From a virus: a stretch of DNA of 44,498 nt. Below are positions 30,490 to 38,217 of the stretch, piece after piece. Position 1 is the stretch's first letter, and each line of letters starts with the position of its first letter. Below the pieces are notes generated by a model. It was not told the origin of the DNA and ran no database searches. It saw nothing but the letters and a program-made list of their open reading frames with translations. Both the position numbers and the translations under genes were made by a program. Location of the stretch: positions 1-44,498 of the IMG/VR virus record IMGVR_UViG_3300048800_000097, one strand, 5' to 3'.

Positions 30490-32228
30490 GCCTGGGCCTC
30501 CTGGAGCCGGCGGGCAAGGATCGGCTCCACCGCCTGGCGGACCTCGCGCAGCGCCTCGGCCACGGCAGCCATCACGGGCTCAGCCGCGGGCGGGGTGCCC
30601 GGGACTGCGGCCAGCATGGTGGCGTTGCCCGGGAACAGGCGATCGAGGGTCTCGTCGATGTCGTCCTCGCCGAGCGCGCCGAGCAGCAGCTTCATGGCCG
30701 TCTTGTCGTCGATGATCCCGGCCTTCACGCCCTGGGTGTTGCCCAGCGTGAGCGCCTCCACGATAGCCTGGACCCGCTCCAGGGTGCTGCGCTCGAGCAG
30801 CTCGGGGTAGCTGATGTCGATGGTGCGGCTCGGCTGGTCGGACTCGTCGAGCCCGTCGCCGGTCACCTGGACGCCGCCAGCGGCGGCCTTGCCCGCGGCG
30901 GGCAGCTTGGCCAGGATCAGCTCCTCGCGGCCGCTGTAGGGGTTGGTGACGGGCTTGCCTTTGATCGGGCCCTTGGTGGCGCGGATGGCGCTGTCGATGA
31001 CGTAGTTGAGGATCACCTTGTAGGCGCCCGCCCAGGTCGTTTGCATGTTCTCCATGGCGAGCTCGGTGGGGCGGTCCAGGCTGGTGGCGGTGGCCAGGCT
31101 GCCAGCGTCGGCGTCGCCGAACAGCATGGTGTCGGGCCAGCCGGTGCCGGCGCTGACCATCAAACCCAGGCGCCGGCCCTCCTCCGGGCTGACGGTGGCG
31201 CCGGCGATCTGGAAGGGCGCCATGTCGGTGGCCTGAGACTGCACCATCGTGGAGCCCCTGACCGGCGGGGGGTTGCGCTCGACCAGGCTGCCGCTGGGCG
31301 CTGAGCCGATGGTGCTGCCGAGCCGGTTAACGGCGGCCGCCACGCCCGCCTTGCCGCCCTTAGTGGTGAACTTCCAGGCGAACTGGGAGAGTGCCTGCAT
31401 CCGGTTGGCGTAGGCCTCCAGGTTCTCCTTGACCGCCCGGGCCCAGTCAAAAGCGCTGTAGTCCTCGGGCACGCCGAAGCGCATCCCGGGCAGGTTGCCC
31501 CTGGTCATGTGGTAGATCGGGCTGTCCCAGCGGATCTCGGTGTCCCCGAACTTTTTGGGCTTGTCATCGGGGTCGTAGGCGATGTCGGGGTAGTAGGCGG
31601 TCTTCTGGGTGCGGGCGGGCTGGCCGGCGGCGGTTGTCTTGGCGTCGATGGTGGTCTCAGTCCACGCGCGGCGGTAGAACCACGGCTCGGCCGCGTCGTC
31701 CGGGTTGCAGATGATGTCCTGAACCTCATCGACTGGCAGGCTTCGGATCTGCACCCAGCCCGTCATGGGGTCGGTGAACAGCGCGAAGAAGACGTTGCCC
31801 TCCACGCGGAAGCCGATGCAGTTCTTGAGCCGGGCCTCATGCCCGCTGAAGACCTTCTGGTTGCCGGGGTCGTCAAGGAAGGCCTGGATCAGGTCGTTGA
31901 CGCTGGCGGTGCGGGCTTTGATGGTGACGCCGCGGCCCCACACGTAGTACGCCTCCAACAGCGAGCTGCGCTTGATCAGGGGGTTCTTGAGGTACATGAG
32001 GCGGGCCAGCCGGATGAGGCGCTGCAGGCCGCTCCGGGTGAACTCGCGCTGGCCCTCGAGCGTGAGCCGCAGCCAGCCGGTGTCCTCGATCGCCAGCTCG
32101 AGCTCGGCCAGCGCCTCCTGGTAGAGCTCGACGCTGTCCTCGCGGACCAGGACCTCCTGGAGGAGCTCGTCGTGGGTCAGGCTCTGCAGGCTCTCGGTAA
32201 AGGTCGACGTGCCATTGGTGGTGGCCAT
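30486..32228 (-). CDS. portal protein
   Basis: A 580-aa protein placed between terminase and minor head genes. Recognisable portal features include LIRLARLMYLKNPLIKRSS, YYVWGRGVTIKARTASV, VRGSTMVQSQATDMAPFQIA, LMVSAGTGWPDTMLFGDADA-GSLATATSLDRPTELAMENM. The C-terminus is helical. It forms the dodecameric DNA-entry ring. Confidence 0.9.
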   Translation of the reverse strand: MATTNGTSTFTESLQSLTHDELLQEVLVREDSVELYQEALAELELAIEDTGWLRLTLEGQREFTRSGLQRLIRLARLMYLKNPLIKRSSLLEAYYVWGRGVTIKARTASVNDLIQAFLDDPGNQKVFSGHEARLKNCIGFRVEGNVFFALFTDPMTGWVQIRSLPVDEVQDIICNPDDAAEPWFYRRAWTETTIDAKTTAAGQPARTQKTAYYPDIAYDPDDKPKKFGDTEIRWDSPIYHMTRGNLPGMRFGVPEDYSAFDWARAVKENLEAYANRMQALSQFAWKFTTKGGKAGVAAAVNRLGSTIGSAPSGSLVERNPPPVRGSTMVQSQATDMAPFQIAGATVSPEEGRRLGLMVSAGTGWPDTMLFGDADAGSLATATSLDRPTELAMENMQTTWAGAYKVILNYVIDSAIRATKGPIKGKPVTNPYSGREELILAKLPAAGKAAAGGVQVTGDGLDESDQPSRTIDISYPELLERSTLERVQAIVEALTLGNTQGVKAGIIDDKTAMKLLLGALGEDDIDETLDRLFPGNATMLAAVPGTPPAAEPVMAAVAEALREVRQAVEPILARRLQEAQA

Positions 32229-32506
32229 CAGGGGACGGTGCCTCTCCAGGTCCGGGGATGAAGCAGCACCCGGCGGCGGAACACCGTCCGCAGCGCCACC
32301 TCGGCCGGCTGGTGCTCCCGCTCCTCGAGCGCCACAGAGCCGGCGGCGCAGGCGTTGAGCACAGTGACAATGCCCTCAGCCATGGCGGGGGAGGGCTCAT
32401 CCTTGAGGTAGCAGGCGGCGATCATCTGGTCCTTGCCGCTCAGGTCCACCCAGACGCGGCCCTCCTCGTCCGCCCGGAAGGTGATGTCGAGCGTTAGCTT
32501 GGCCAT
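32228..32506 (-). CDS. hypothetical protein upstream of portal
   Basis: A 92-aa protein (MAKLTLDITFRADEEGRVWV), TGATG-coupled to the portal gene. Beta-rich start, basic C-terminus (RTVFRRRVLLHPRTWRG). No family was recognised. Confidence 0.55.
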   Translation of the reverse strand: MAKLTLDITFRADEEGRVWVDLSGKDQMIAACYLKDEPSPAMAEGIVTVLNACAAGSVALEEREHQPAEVALRTVFRRRVLLHPRTWRGTVP

Positions 32507-32769
32507 CAGGTCTTCTGCTCGAGGCGCTGGTCGATGTAGTCATCGACTGAGGTGCGGCGCCTGGTGAGCGGGCTGGATTGCGCCTTGGGCAGGTCGACGT
32601 GCAGGCCGCCGGGCACCTTGGAGAGCCGGGTGCAGGCCTCGCACAGCCGCACAAAGTGGCTGTCGCCCTCCACCAGCAACGTCACGTCACCAGCAGGCCG
32701 CTCGCCCTTCTGGACGTGGGTGCAGACCAGGGTGGTGCCGAACTGGACGGCCCGGACGGTGGCTTGCAT
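32506..32769 (-). CDS. hypothetical protein
   Basis: An 87-aa protein (MQATVRAVQFGTTLVCTHVQ) with a later FVRLCEACTRLSKV CxxC pair. It may bind zinc. It follows a hairpin-bearing gap and leads into the portal operon. Confidence 0.55.
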   Translation of the reverse strand: MQATVRAVQFGTTLVCTHVQKGERPAGDVTLLVEGDSHFVRLCEACTRLSKVPGGLHVDLPKAQSSPLTRRRTSVDDYIDQRLEQKT

Positions 32770-32785
32770 GTCCGGTCAGGGAGTT

Positions 32786-32811
32786 GGGCGCCGGGATCGA
32801 GTCCGGCGCCC
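32786..32811. terminator. perfect 9-bp stem-loop
   Basis: GGGCGCCGG / CCGGCGCCC with an 8-nt loop, in the 56-bp gap before the gene at 32769. No T-tract. Could attenuate or process the head-gene transcript. Confidence 0.5.
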
Positions 32812-32825
32812 TCGTCCCTCTTGCC

Positions 32826-32981
32826 TTACGCTCCTGCCGGTGGCTCGGGCTGTGTGGGTGCGTCGGGCTGCACGGGCGCATCCGGCTGCACTGGCGCGTC
32901 TGGCTGTACCGGAGCATCCGGTTGGGTCGGGGCGTCGGGCTGGGTCGGGGCGTCGGGCTGGACTGGGGTTGACTCGCTCAC
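32826..32981 (-). CDS. 51-aa QPDAPx-repeat protein
   Basis: From GTG 32981 with a strong AGGAGG. After MSESTP it consists of seven consecutive six-residue units of the form V/T-Q-P-D-A-P, then ends PPAGA. An 18-bp unit is visible in the DNA. It is probably an extended, disordered peptide or linker. Its start region copies that of an internal start in the preceding gene (33328). Confidence 0.6.
   Translation of the reverse strand: MSESTPVQPDAPTQPDAPTQPDAPVQPDAPVQPDAPVQPDAPTQPEPPAGA
32836..32970 (-). repeat. 18-bp tandem repeat coding for QPDAPx
   Basis: About seven tandem 18-bp units with a GTCGGGCTGG / GCATCCGGCTG core, differing mainly at third codon positions. Confidence 0.6.
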
Positions 32982-33694
32982 GGGTGATCCTCCTGTGGTG
33001 CTGGGGCCGGGGTGGGTGCGAAGGGATCGGTCGGTGCCGCATCCTCGGCAGCGTCAGCGGCCTCGGCGTCCAGGATCGCCTGGTCGGCCGCGTCGGGCGC
33101 GTCAGGGGCGGGAGGTGGCGCGAAGGGCGGCTCTACGACTGGCGCCAGCTCGGCGATCACCACGGGCACGCTGGAGGGGGCGTTGGGGTCGACCTGCTCA
33201 GGCGGGGCGCCCACGGTCGGGGCGCTGCCGTCAGGGACGGTGTTGCTCGGCTCGAGCGCGGTTGGGATCGGGCTGGCGCCGGCGCTGGTGTCGCCCGGGC
33301 CTCCCTGGAATGGGGGTGTCTCGCTCACGGGGGAACCTCCTGTGGTGGTGGGCCCGGTGAAGAGCCCGCCGGGCTGGGCGCCGGACGGTGCCTGGGTGAC
33401 GGTGTCCACGGCCGCCGGCGGGGGCGGTGGTAGGGCGGCGAAGATCTGGATCCCGGACTGCTCACGCAGCGCGGTGTTCTCGGCGCCGCTGGCGTGGGTC
33501 CCGGCGATGTAGGCGCCGATGTGGGTGGCCTCGGTCAGGTGGGCTGCCATCGCCTTGGTGGCATCGGCAAGCTTGGCGATGAGCGCCTTGACCTCATCGG
33601 GCAGAGAGGCCGCCTGGGCGTCTACGGCAGCGTCTACGGCCGCCGGGAACTCACTGACGGCGACGGGGCTGATGTTGATGGCGTAGGGCTGCAT
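32978..33694 (-). CDS. low-complexity Ala/Pro-rich protein with internal start
   Basis: A 238-aa protein from ATG 33694 (AGGAGG before it). Residues 1-85 are helical (FPAAVDAAVDAQAASLPDEV). The rest is Pro/Ala/acid-rich and probably disordered. An in-frame GTG at 33328 with its own AGGAGG 7 bases upstream could give a second, 116-aa product, MSETPPFQGG... . Located between terminase and portal. Function unknown. Confidence 0.6.
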   Translation of the reverse strand: MQPYAINISPVAVSEFPAAVDAAVDAQAASLPDEVKALIAKLADATKAMAAHLTEATHIGAYIAGTHASGAENTALREQSGIQIFAALPPPPPAAVDTVTQAPSGAQPGGLFTGPTTTGGSPVSETPPFQGGPGDTSAGASPIPTALEPSNTVPDGSAPTVGAPPEQVDPNAPSSVPVVIAELAPVVEPPFAPPPAPDAPDAADQAILDAEAADAAEDAAPTDPFAPTPAPAPQEDHP

Positions 33695-33718
33695 GGCTCC
33701 TCCTGCTTTAGATCAAGA

Positions 33719-33778
33719 CAGGCGCCGGCGCGCTGCTGGGCTCGTACCTCCAGCCCGCTTTCCAGCGCCGGCGTCTAC
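33719..33778. other. structured leader upstream of the Ala/Pro-rich gene
   Basis: A long GC-rich imperfect stem (GCGCCGGCGCGCTG against CAGCGCCGGCG) with an inner GCTGG/CCAGC stem. It lies within the 146-bp non-coding gap before ATG 33694. Confidence 0.4.
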
Positions 33779-33806
33779 CTGCTTCGAGAGCAGCGTAGCA
33801 CGTCCC

Positions 33807-33822
33807 GGAACGATGCTGTACC
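33807..33822. promoter_or_regulatory. dyad operator candidate (site 9, weaker match)
   Basis: GGAACGATGCTGTACC, in the non-coding gap between the HNH and Ala/Pro-rich genes. Confidence 0.4.
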
Positions 33823-33840
33823 GGCGCGAGAGGGCGCTGG

Positions 33841-34377
33841 TCAGGGCCGAGCGTACCGAGGCGGCGGCTCTTCGTGGCCCCAGCGATCCCAGTAGTCTGT
33901 CGGGCCACTGCGCTCTGGGTTGCGCTCTCCGTTCCTGCACCTGCGGCAATAACGCGCTCCCTTGTAGTAATCCGTGTTGGCCTCGTCGTAGGCATGGCCG
34001 CTCGGGCAGTGGGTCTTTTGCGCGTTCCGGCTGGCGATGCAGTCGCCTCGCAGCGAGTTGGTCCTGGAATCCACAACCTCGCAATGTGTTGGTCTGACGC
34101 AGGCGCGGTTGCGACAAAGATGGTCACGCATCCTGCCCTTGGGCACCTCGATGCCCGCCAGCTCCATCGCGACGTGATGGGCTCTCCGGGTGCGCCCACC
34201 GAAGCGGACGAGGCCATAGCCCTTGCCGTCGAAGGCCGCCATCCAGATCCAGCAGGGGCCCAGGTCGGGGCGGTGAGCTGGGAGTGAGCCGTCCAGGTCA
34301 ACCTTGGCCCAGTAACGCTCCAGGTCGGTCGCGCCGACCATCTTCGTGCCCTTGATCCAGCGTGCCGCTCCGTCCAT
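33841..34377 (-). CDS. HNH_3-type endonuclease
   Basis: A 178-aa protein. CWIWMAAFDGKGYGLVRFGG, RRAHHVAMELAGIEVPKG, then RDHLCRNRACVRPTHCEVV form the HNH core. CPSGHAYDEANTDYY...RYCRRC is the tail shared with genes at 2488 and 7190. It lies between terminase and portal. ATG 34377 is 7 nt after a TACCGT -10 box, so it may be transcribed leaderless from P7. Confidence 0.85.
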   Translation of the reverse strand: MDGAARWIKGTKMVGATDLERYWAKVDLDGSLPAHRPDLGPCWIWMAAFDGKGYGLVRFGGRTRRAHHVAMELAGIEVPKGRMRDHLCRNRACVRPTHCEVVDSRTNSLRGDCIASRNAQKTHCPSGHAYDEANTDYYKGARYCRRCRNGERNPERSGPTDYWDRWGHEEPPPRYARP

Positions 34378-34381
34378 GTCT

Positions 34382-34397
34382 GGGACGGTAGCGTATC
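34382..34397. promoter_or_regulatory. dyad operator candidate (site 10)
   Basis: GGGACGGTAGCGTATC, nearly identical to site 1 and covering the P7 -10 box. Confidence 0.6.
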
Positions 34398-34413
34398 ACA
34401 CCTACTGATTCAG
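34385..34413 (-). promoter_or_regulatory. promoter P7 (HNH gene)
   Basis: Minus strand TACCGT at 34390-34385, 7 nt before the ATG; the -35 at 17 bp is poor (CTGAAT, 34413-34408). Supported mainly by analogy with P2 and P6. Confidence 0.45.
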
Positions 34414-35957
34414 AATGGACTTATGGTGTAGTCCGGCTCCCAGGTCACCACGCCTTCCTCCTCCTGGGGCGGCTCGTACAGCGCCAGCAGCAGGGCGTCG
34501 GCGCGGTCTGTGGATCGGTGCAGGCGCTTCTTGATCTCGGCCTTGGGCTCGACCCGCGTCCGGCCGCGCGCGTCGGGTTTGTACTCCGGCACGATCAACT
34601 CGGCCACCGTGTCCTCGCCAACGTCGGTGAGGTCGATGGCCTTTTGAAGGCAGAGCTCGCGGAGCATCCACCAAGTCTCTGAGCGTTGGTTGGGGAAGAG
34701 GGCGGGCTCGTGGCCGGGCAGGGCGACGTTGACCGGGATGACCTCGGCATGGTGGGCGCTCTGGGCCGCAAGGTTTTGCAGCCGGCTGGCGATGTACCAG
34801 CCCACGCCGATGGCGTCCACCTTGACCCGCTCAGCGCCGGTCTCCCGGATGGCCTGGACGACGTGGCCGACCACGACCTCCTCCTCGCTGCTCTGCACCA
34901 CCCAGGAGCGCCACGGTCGGCCACCGCGACACTCGTAGATCACCGTGGGGTCCCCGTCCTCACTGGCGCCGATGTCAACGCCCAGGGACACTGGGGCCAT
35001 CTCGAGCTTCTCCTCGTCGGTCAACCAGGGGATGTCGAGATTAGTGCCGAGCGTCGAGCCGTCCGCCCTGATCGCCTGCCGGCCTCTGATGAAGCTCTGG
35101 GGGATGACAGCGTTGCTGTTGTCCTCAGGGAACTGGCCAAACACCTTGGCGATGACGTACGGGTGGGTCTCACCAAAGCGGTCGATCTGCTCTTTGACCC
35201 ACAGCTTTGAGGTCAGCGAGCGGAGCACCAGGTCAGGCATCGGTTCGCCGGTGAAGTTGGGGGTGTCGTAGGCGCTGATGGTGATGACGTGCCACGACGA
35301 GCCCGCCTTGCAGACGCCCTGAAAGTACGTGTCTGAGCTGTTGGGGTTGCCGATCGCCAGGATGCGGCTGTCCTCGTTGGCGATCAGGCCCTCAGAGGCC
35401 AGGAAGAGCGACTCGGGGACGCCGTTGGCCTCGTCGATAATGACCAGCACGGCCGGCGCGTGGATGCCGGTGAAGGCGTCCGGGTTGTGCTCGTCAGGCT
35501 TGCGGCCGTAGGCGACGAGCTCGTTGCCGATGAACCACTCGGTCTGGTTGACGCGGCCGATGAGCGTTGGCCACGGCTCCGGGTCGCCCTCCGGCCCGCG
35601 CCGGCCGCGGCTATGCGCCCGGTTGACCTCGCGCCACAGGATCGCCCGGACCTGGGAGCCCGTGGGAGCCGTGGAGACCACGAAGGCCTGCCCGGGCGCA
35701 TGAGCCTCCAACCACCAGCAGGCCGAGCGCGCGGCGACCCACGACTTCCCGGACTGGAAGCAGCTGGGGACGGCGGTGCGGCGGTTGACGGCGATCGACT
35801 GCAGGATCTCCACCTGCTTGCTGTAGATGCTCTCGCCCAGGACGTCGGCGACGTAGAGGTCGGGGTGATCGAGGAACCACTGACGCTTGAGCTCGGCCAG
35901 GAGCTCGGCCTGGAGGACGTCGGGCCACTCCTCCCAGTTATCGGGGAGGGCGCTCAC
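34410..35957 (-). CDS. terL: terminase large subunit
   Basis: A 515-aa protein. GTG 35957 (MSALPDNWEEW) is chosen because it overlaps the preceding stop (GTGA). The ATPase has Walker A-like CFQSGKSW (about residues 66-73) and Walker B VLVIIDEANG (about 170-179). The nuclease domain has VDIGASEDGD, VDAIGVGWY and RSTDRADALLLALY. It packages DNA into proheads and cuts the concatemer. Confidence 0.92.
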   Translation of the reverse strand: MSALPDNWEEWPDVLQAELLAELKRQWFLDHPDLYVADVLGESIYSKQVEILQSIAVNRRTAVPSCFQSGKSWVAARSACWWLEAHAPGQAFVVSTAPTGSQVRAILWREVNRAHSRGRRGPEGDPEPWPTLIGRVNQTEWFIGNELVAYGRKPDEHNPDAFTGIHAPAVLVIIDEANGVPESLFLASEGLIANEDSRILAIGNPNSSDTYFQGVCKAGSSWHVITISAYDTPNFTGEPMPDLVLRSLTSKLWVKEQIDRFGETHPYVIAKVFGQFPEDNSNAVIPQSFIRGRQAIRADGSTLGTNLDIPWLTDEEKLEMAPVSLGVDIGASEDGDPTVIYECRGGRPWRSWVVQSSEEEVVVGHVVQAIRETGAERVKVDAIGVGWYIASRLQNLAAQSAHHAEVIPVNVALPGHEPALFPNQRSETWWMLRELCLQKAIDLTDVGEDTVAELIVPEYKPDARGRTRVEPKAEIKKRLHRSTDRADALLLALYEPPQEEEGVVTWEPDYTISPF

Positions 35958-36202
35958 GCTGGCCGGGCGGTCCACCGGCAGAGGCACTCAGGCCCGTGGC
36001 GCAGGTAGAGCCGTCTGTTCCACGCTCGGCTGTAGCGGTGAAGGGCGCCGTACCTGCCGCAGACCCGGCACCGCTTGACGCTGGAGTAGACGTAGCTCGT
36101 CCAGCCGCAACCGGCGCAGAGGACGTGACTCCAGCGCAGCGTGGTGATCAAGTGCCGGCGGTCCTGGCCGCTCGAACGGCCTCCCTCGATGCTTCGAGGC
36201 AT
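35954..36202 (-). CDS. small zinc-ribbon protein
   Basis: An 82-aa protein from ATG 36202 (MPRSIEGGRSSGQDRRH). CAGCGWTSYVYSSVKRCRVC gives two CxxC pairs, followed by a basic tail with CLC. It lies between small and large terminase genes. Function unknown. Confidence 0.6.
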   Translation of the reverse strand: MPRSIEGGRSSGQDRRHLITTLRWSHVLCAGCGWTSYVYSSVKRCRVCGRYGALHRYSRAWNRRLYLRHGPECLCRWTARPA

Positions 36203-36203
36203 C

Positions 36204-36695
36204 TCAGTCGGTGTCGCCCTGCGTCCCAGGTTCTGCGACCTCAGGCGACGTTTGTTCCGGGGCCGCCGGCGCCTCCACTGTACCACTCAGCAACCTCTGG
36301 GTATAGGCCCGGATCTGCTCGCTCACGTCACCTGGGATCAGCGGAGAGCCGCCGGCGCCGGTGAGCTCCAGGCGGTCAGTGGGGGCGACGCCACGCAGCT
36401 GCAGGACCTTGAGCGCCTGCGCCAGCCCGCGCCCCTTAGAGAAGCCAGCGATCAGGGCTCTCGGGGCGGCGACAGCGACGAAGTTCCAGTGCTCGGCGAG
36501 CGCATCGTCGATGGCTCGCTGCATCTGGCGCGTGTGCATGGCTCGGGTCACGGTCACTCTGGCGCGGCCGGTCTTCTTGGCGATCTCCCGATGGGTAACC
36601 GAGGGAGTGGTGACCAGCATCGCCGCAGCAACTCGATACCAGGCGGGCATGGGCCGAGGCGCGTTGGTGTCGTCCGGTATCGTCTGCTCGGTCAT
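36204..36695 (-). CDS. terminase small subunit candidate
   Basis: A 163-aa protein from ATG 36695. A helix-turn-helix (VTHREIAKKTGRARVTVTRA) at about residues 33-52 is followed by helices (AIDDALAEHWNFVAVAAPRA) and an acidic tail. DNA-binding HTH plus position one gene before terL supports terS. Confidence 0.7.
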   Translation of the reverse strand: MTEQTIPDDTNAPRPMPAWYRVAAAMLVTTPSVTHREIAKKTGRARVTVTRAMHTRQMQRAIDDALAEHWNFVAVAAPRALIAGFSKGRGLAQALKVLQLRGVAPTDRLELTGAGGSPLIPGDVSEQIRAYTQRLLSGTVEAPAAPEQTSPEVAEPGTQGDTD

Positions 36696-36701
36696 GCCTC
36701 T

Positions 36702-36707
36702 ACGATA
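36702..36707 (-). promoter_or_regulatory. possible -10 box of the terminase operon
   Basis: Minus strand TATCGT, six bases before ATG 36695. It sits in the same context as at 38740 (GCGTATCGTAGAG) and downstream of dyad site 11. No consensus -35. Confidence 0.4.
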
Positions 36708-36718
36708 CGCCAGGGACC

Positions 36719-36734
36719 GGGACGCTGGCGTGCC
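36719..36734. promoter_or_regulatory. dyad operator candidate (site 11)
   Basis: GGGACGCTGGCGTGCC, in the 58-bp gap upstream of the terminase operon. Confidence 0.6.
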
Positions 36735-36753
36735 GGCTATCCGGCTCGGTCGA

Positions 36754-37185
36754 TCACGGCCACGCGATCAGGGTGCTGCCCTCGGCCAGCCGGTCGAGCA
36801 GCCCCAGGTCTTTGCGGGGCGGGCCCTCGATGCGTCGCCACAGCTTGGCCGGCTGGCTCAGCATGTCGTTCTTGAATAGCCACCACTCTGAAGCCGGCTC
36901 AAAGATGGCGCCACCGTGGAGCGCGTCCACGTACTCGTGGAAGCCCAGGGCGTTGCGGAACCGGCAGTGAACCCACATGTGGCAGCGGAAGCACAGGGAG
37001 TGGGCCCCGATGTGGTCGCCGAAGGGGCTGGAGTAGTCCTCGGAGTGCTCCATCACCTTGCCCTTGTCCTGCCCGCAGACCTCGCAGACGGCGGCCCTCA
37101 GCCGTCGGCCGGCGGCCTGTTCCTGGCGCAGCCAGCGCAGGGCCTTGGTCCGCTGCTCGGGGGAGAATCCGTTGTAGCTGTTCAC
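36754..37185 (-). CDS. HNH-like zinc protein beside terminase
   Basis: A 143-aa protein from GTG 37185 (MNSYNGFSPEQRTKALRWLR). CEVCGQDKGKVMEHSEDYSS ... HSLCFRCHMWVHCRFRN has the CxxC...H...CxxCH...H layout of an HNH-like treble clef. HNH proteins next to terminase often help cos cleavage; here that is inference. Confidence 0.6.
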   Translation of the reverse strand: MNSYNGFSPEQRTKALRWLRQEQAAGRRLRAAVCEVCGQDKGKVMEHSEDYSSPFGDHIGAHSLCFRCHMWVHCRFRNALGFHEYVDALHGGAIFEPASEWWLFKNDMLSQPAKLWRRIEGPPRKDLGLLDRLAEGSTLIAWP

Positions 37186-37556
37186 GGCTGCACGCTGGCA
37201 ACGCAGCGCCAGAAGCGGCCTCGGGGCCCCACCGCGACAAAGCCGAATTGGGCGTAGTAGGCGGGCTCGGCGGTGATGACCTCGAGGCGGCCGCCGTGGC
37301 GCTGAGCTGCCTTGAGCCGCCATAGGGTCAGCTTGGTGTGGTAGCCCTTGCCACGGTGCTCTGGCCGCGTGTAGTCGCCCCTGAGCCGCGCCATATTGGG
37401 CATCCTCAGCAGGCCGGCCACCGCGACGAGCTCGCCGGCGACACGGATGCCGTACCAGTCCGTGGGCCAGCTCGTGGGGCGGAGGCTGACGCCCTCCCGG
37501 GCCGCCCTCGAGGCCAACGGCAGCAGGTCCTCCTGTGTCAAGGTTTCGACCTTCAC
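37182..37556 (-). CDS. GNAT-fold acyltransferase-like protein
   Basis: A 124-aa protein. WYGIRVAGELVAVAGLLRMP, then RLRGDYTRPEHRGKGYHTKL (acetyl-CoA binding RGxGxxT-like loop), then EVITAEPAYYAQFGFVAVG. This is a compact GNAT domain. In phages, Mom DNA-modification enzymes also have this fold, and a ParB-like gene lies three genes upstream. Substrate unknown. Confidence 0.75.
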   Translation of the reverse strand: MKVETLTQEDLLPLASRAAREGVSLRPTSWPTDWYGIRVAGELVAVAGLLRMPNMARLRGDYTRPEHRGKGYHTKLTLWRLKAAQRHGGRLEVITAEPAYYAQFGFVAVGPRGRFWRCVASVQP

Positions 37557-37562
37557 GCCGAT

Positions 37563-37757
37563 TCAGACCTCGCCTTCGTGCCAAGCCCCGCACGTCATGC
37601 AGTGCAGCTTAGGCTTGTCCAGCACGGTTCCCGCGTCGGGGTCGACATAAGCGAGGCCCCAGAAGTGCATCCTTCCGAAGCGGCATCGGGAACGATGTTT
37701 ACCGCACTCGCAAGTGACTGGACCGCTGCCCGGCAGCCCTCGGCGCCCCGCCTTCAT
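37563..37757 (-). CDS. small zinc-binding protein
   Basis: A 64-aa protein (MKAGRRGLPGSGPVTCECGK) with CECGKHRSRC and LHCMTCGAWH. ATGA-coupled to the HTH gene and 6 bp before the GNAT gene. Function unknown. Confidence 0.6.
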   Translation of the reverse strand: MKAGRRGLPGSGPVTCECGKHRSRCRFGRMHFWGLAYVDPDAGTVLDKPKLHCMTCGAWHEGEV

Positions 37758-38215
37758 GCCGCCGCCCAGAAGGTGGCCACGTCGGCTTCGGTGTAGAGCA
37801 GCTGGCGGCCAAACAGGGTCCCGCCAATGCGCCCGGTGGCGTAAAGCTGGCGCACGCGGTCCGGGGTCAGGCCCAGGCGCTGGGCCGTCATGGCGCTGGT
37901 CAACCAGGTCCCGGCCTCAACCAGGTCCCGGCTATGGATGTCAACGCGGCCAACGATTTCAACGTCGCGGCCCTGGGCCTCGTCGTCCTCGGGGCCCCAC
38001 GGGGCGGCGTAGTAGGTGTTCTCAAGGGCGGCGGTGCAGCGGGAGCAGTGCTCCTCAAAGAGCACGTCGCCAAGGTCGGCGGTGATCCAGTTGCCGCCGG
38101 TCCGCTGGCCACACAGAGTCCGGGTCTGGTCAGGGGTCATCCGGTGGCACTTCATTAGGCCATCGTCGCGGCTGGGCCAGGTCAGCGGGCTCCGGGTGTT
38201 GGCACTAGCGGTCAT
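37754..38215 (-). CDS. Zn-finger plus HTH_17 (excisionase-like) protein
   Basis: A 153-aa protein from ATG 38215, 7 nt after the P6 -10 box (probably leaderless). N-terminal Cys/His cluster (CHRMTPDQTRTLC, HCSRC). C-terminal HTH: TAQRLGLTPDRVRQLYATGR then LLYTEADVATFW. It is related to the HTH proteins at 10207 and 38782, here fused to a metal-binding domain. Probably a regulator. Confidence 0.65.
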   Translation of the reverse strand: MTASANTRSPLTWPSRDDGLMKCHRMTPDQTRTLCGQRTGGNWITADLGDVLFEEHCSRCTAALENTYYAAPWGPEDDEAQGRDVEIVGRVDIHSRDLVEAGTWLTSAMTAQRLGLTPDRVRQLYATGRIGGTLFGRQLLYTEADVATFWAAA

Positions 38216-38217
38216 GT

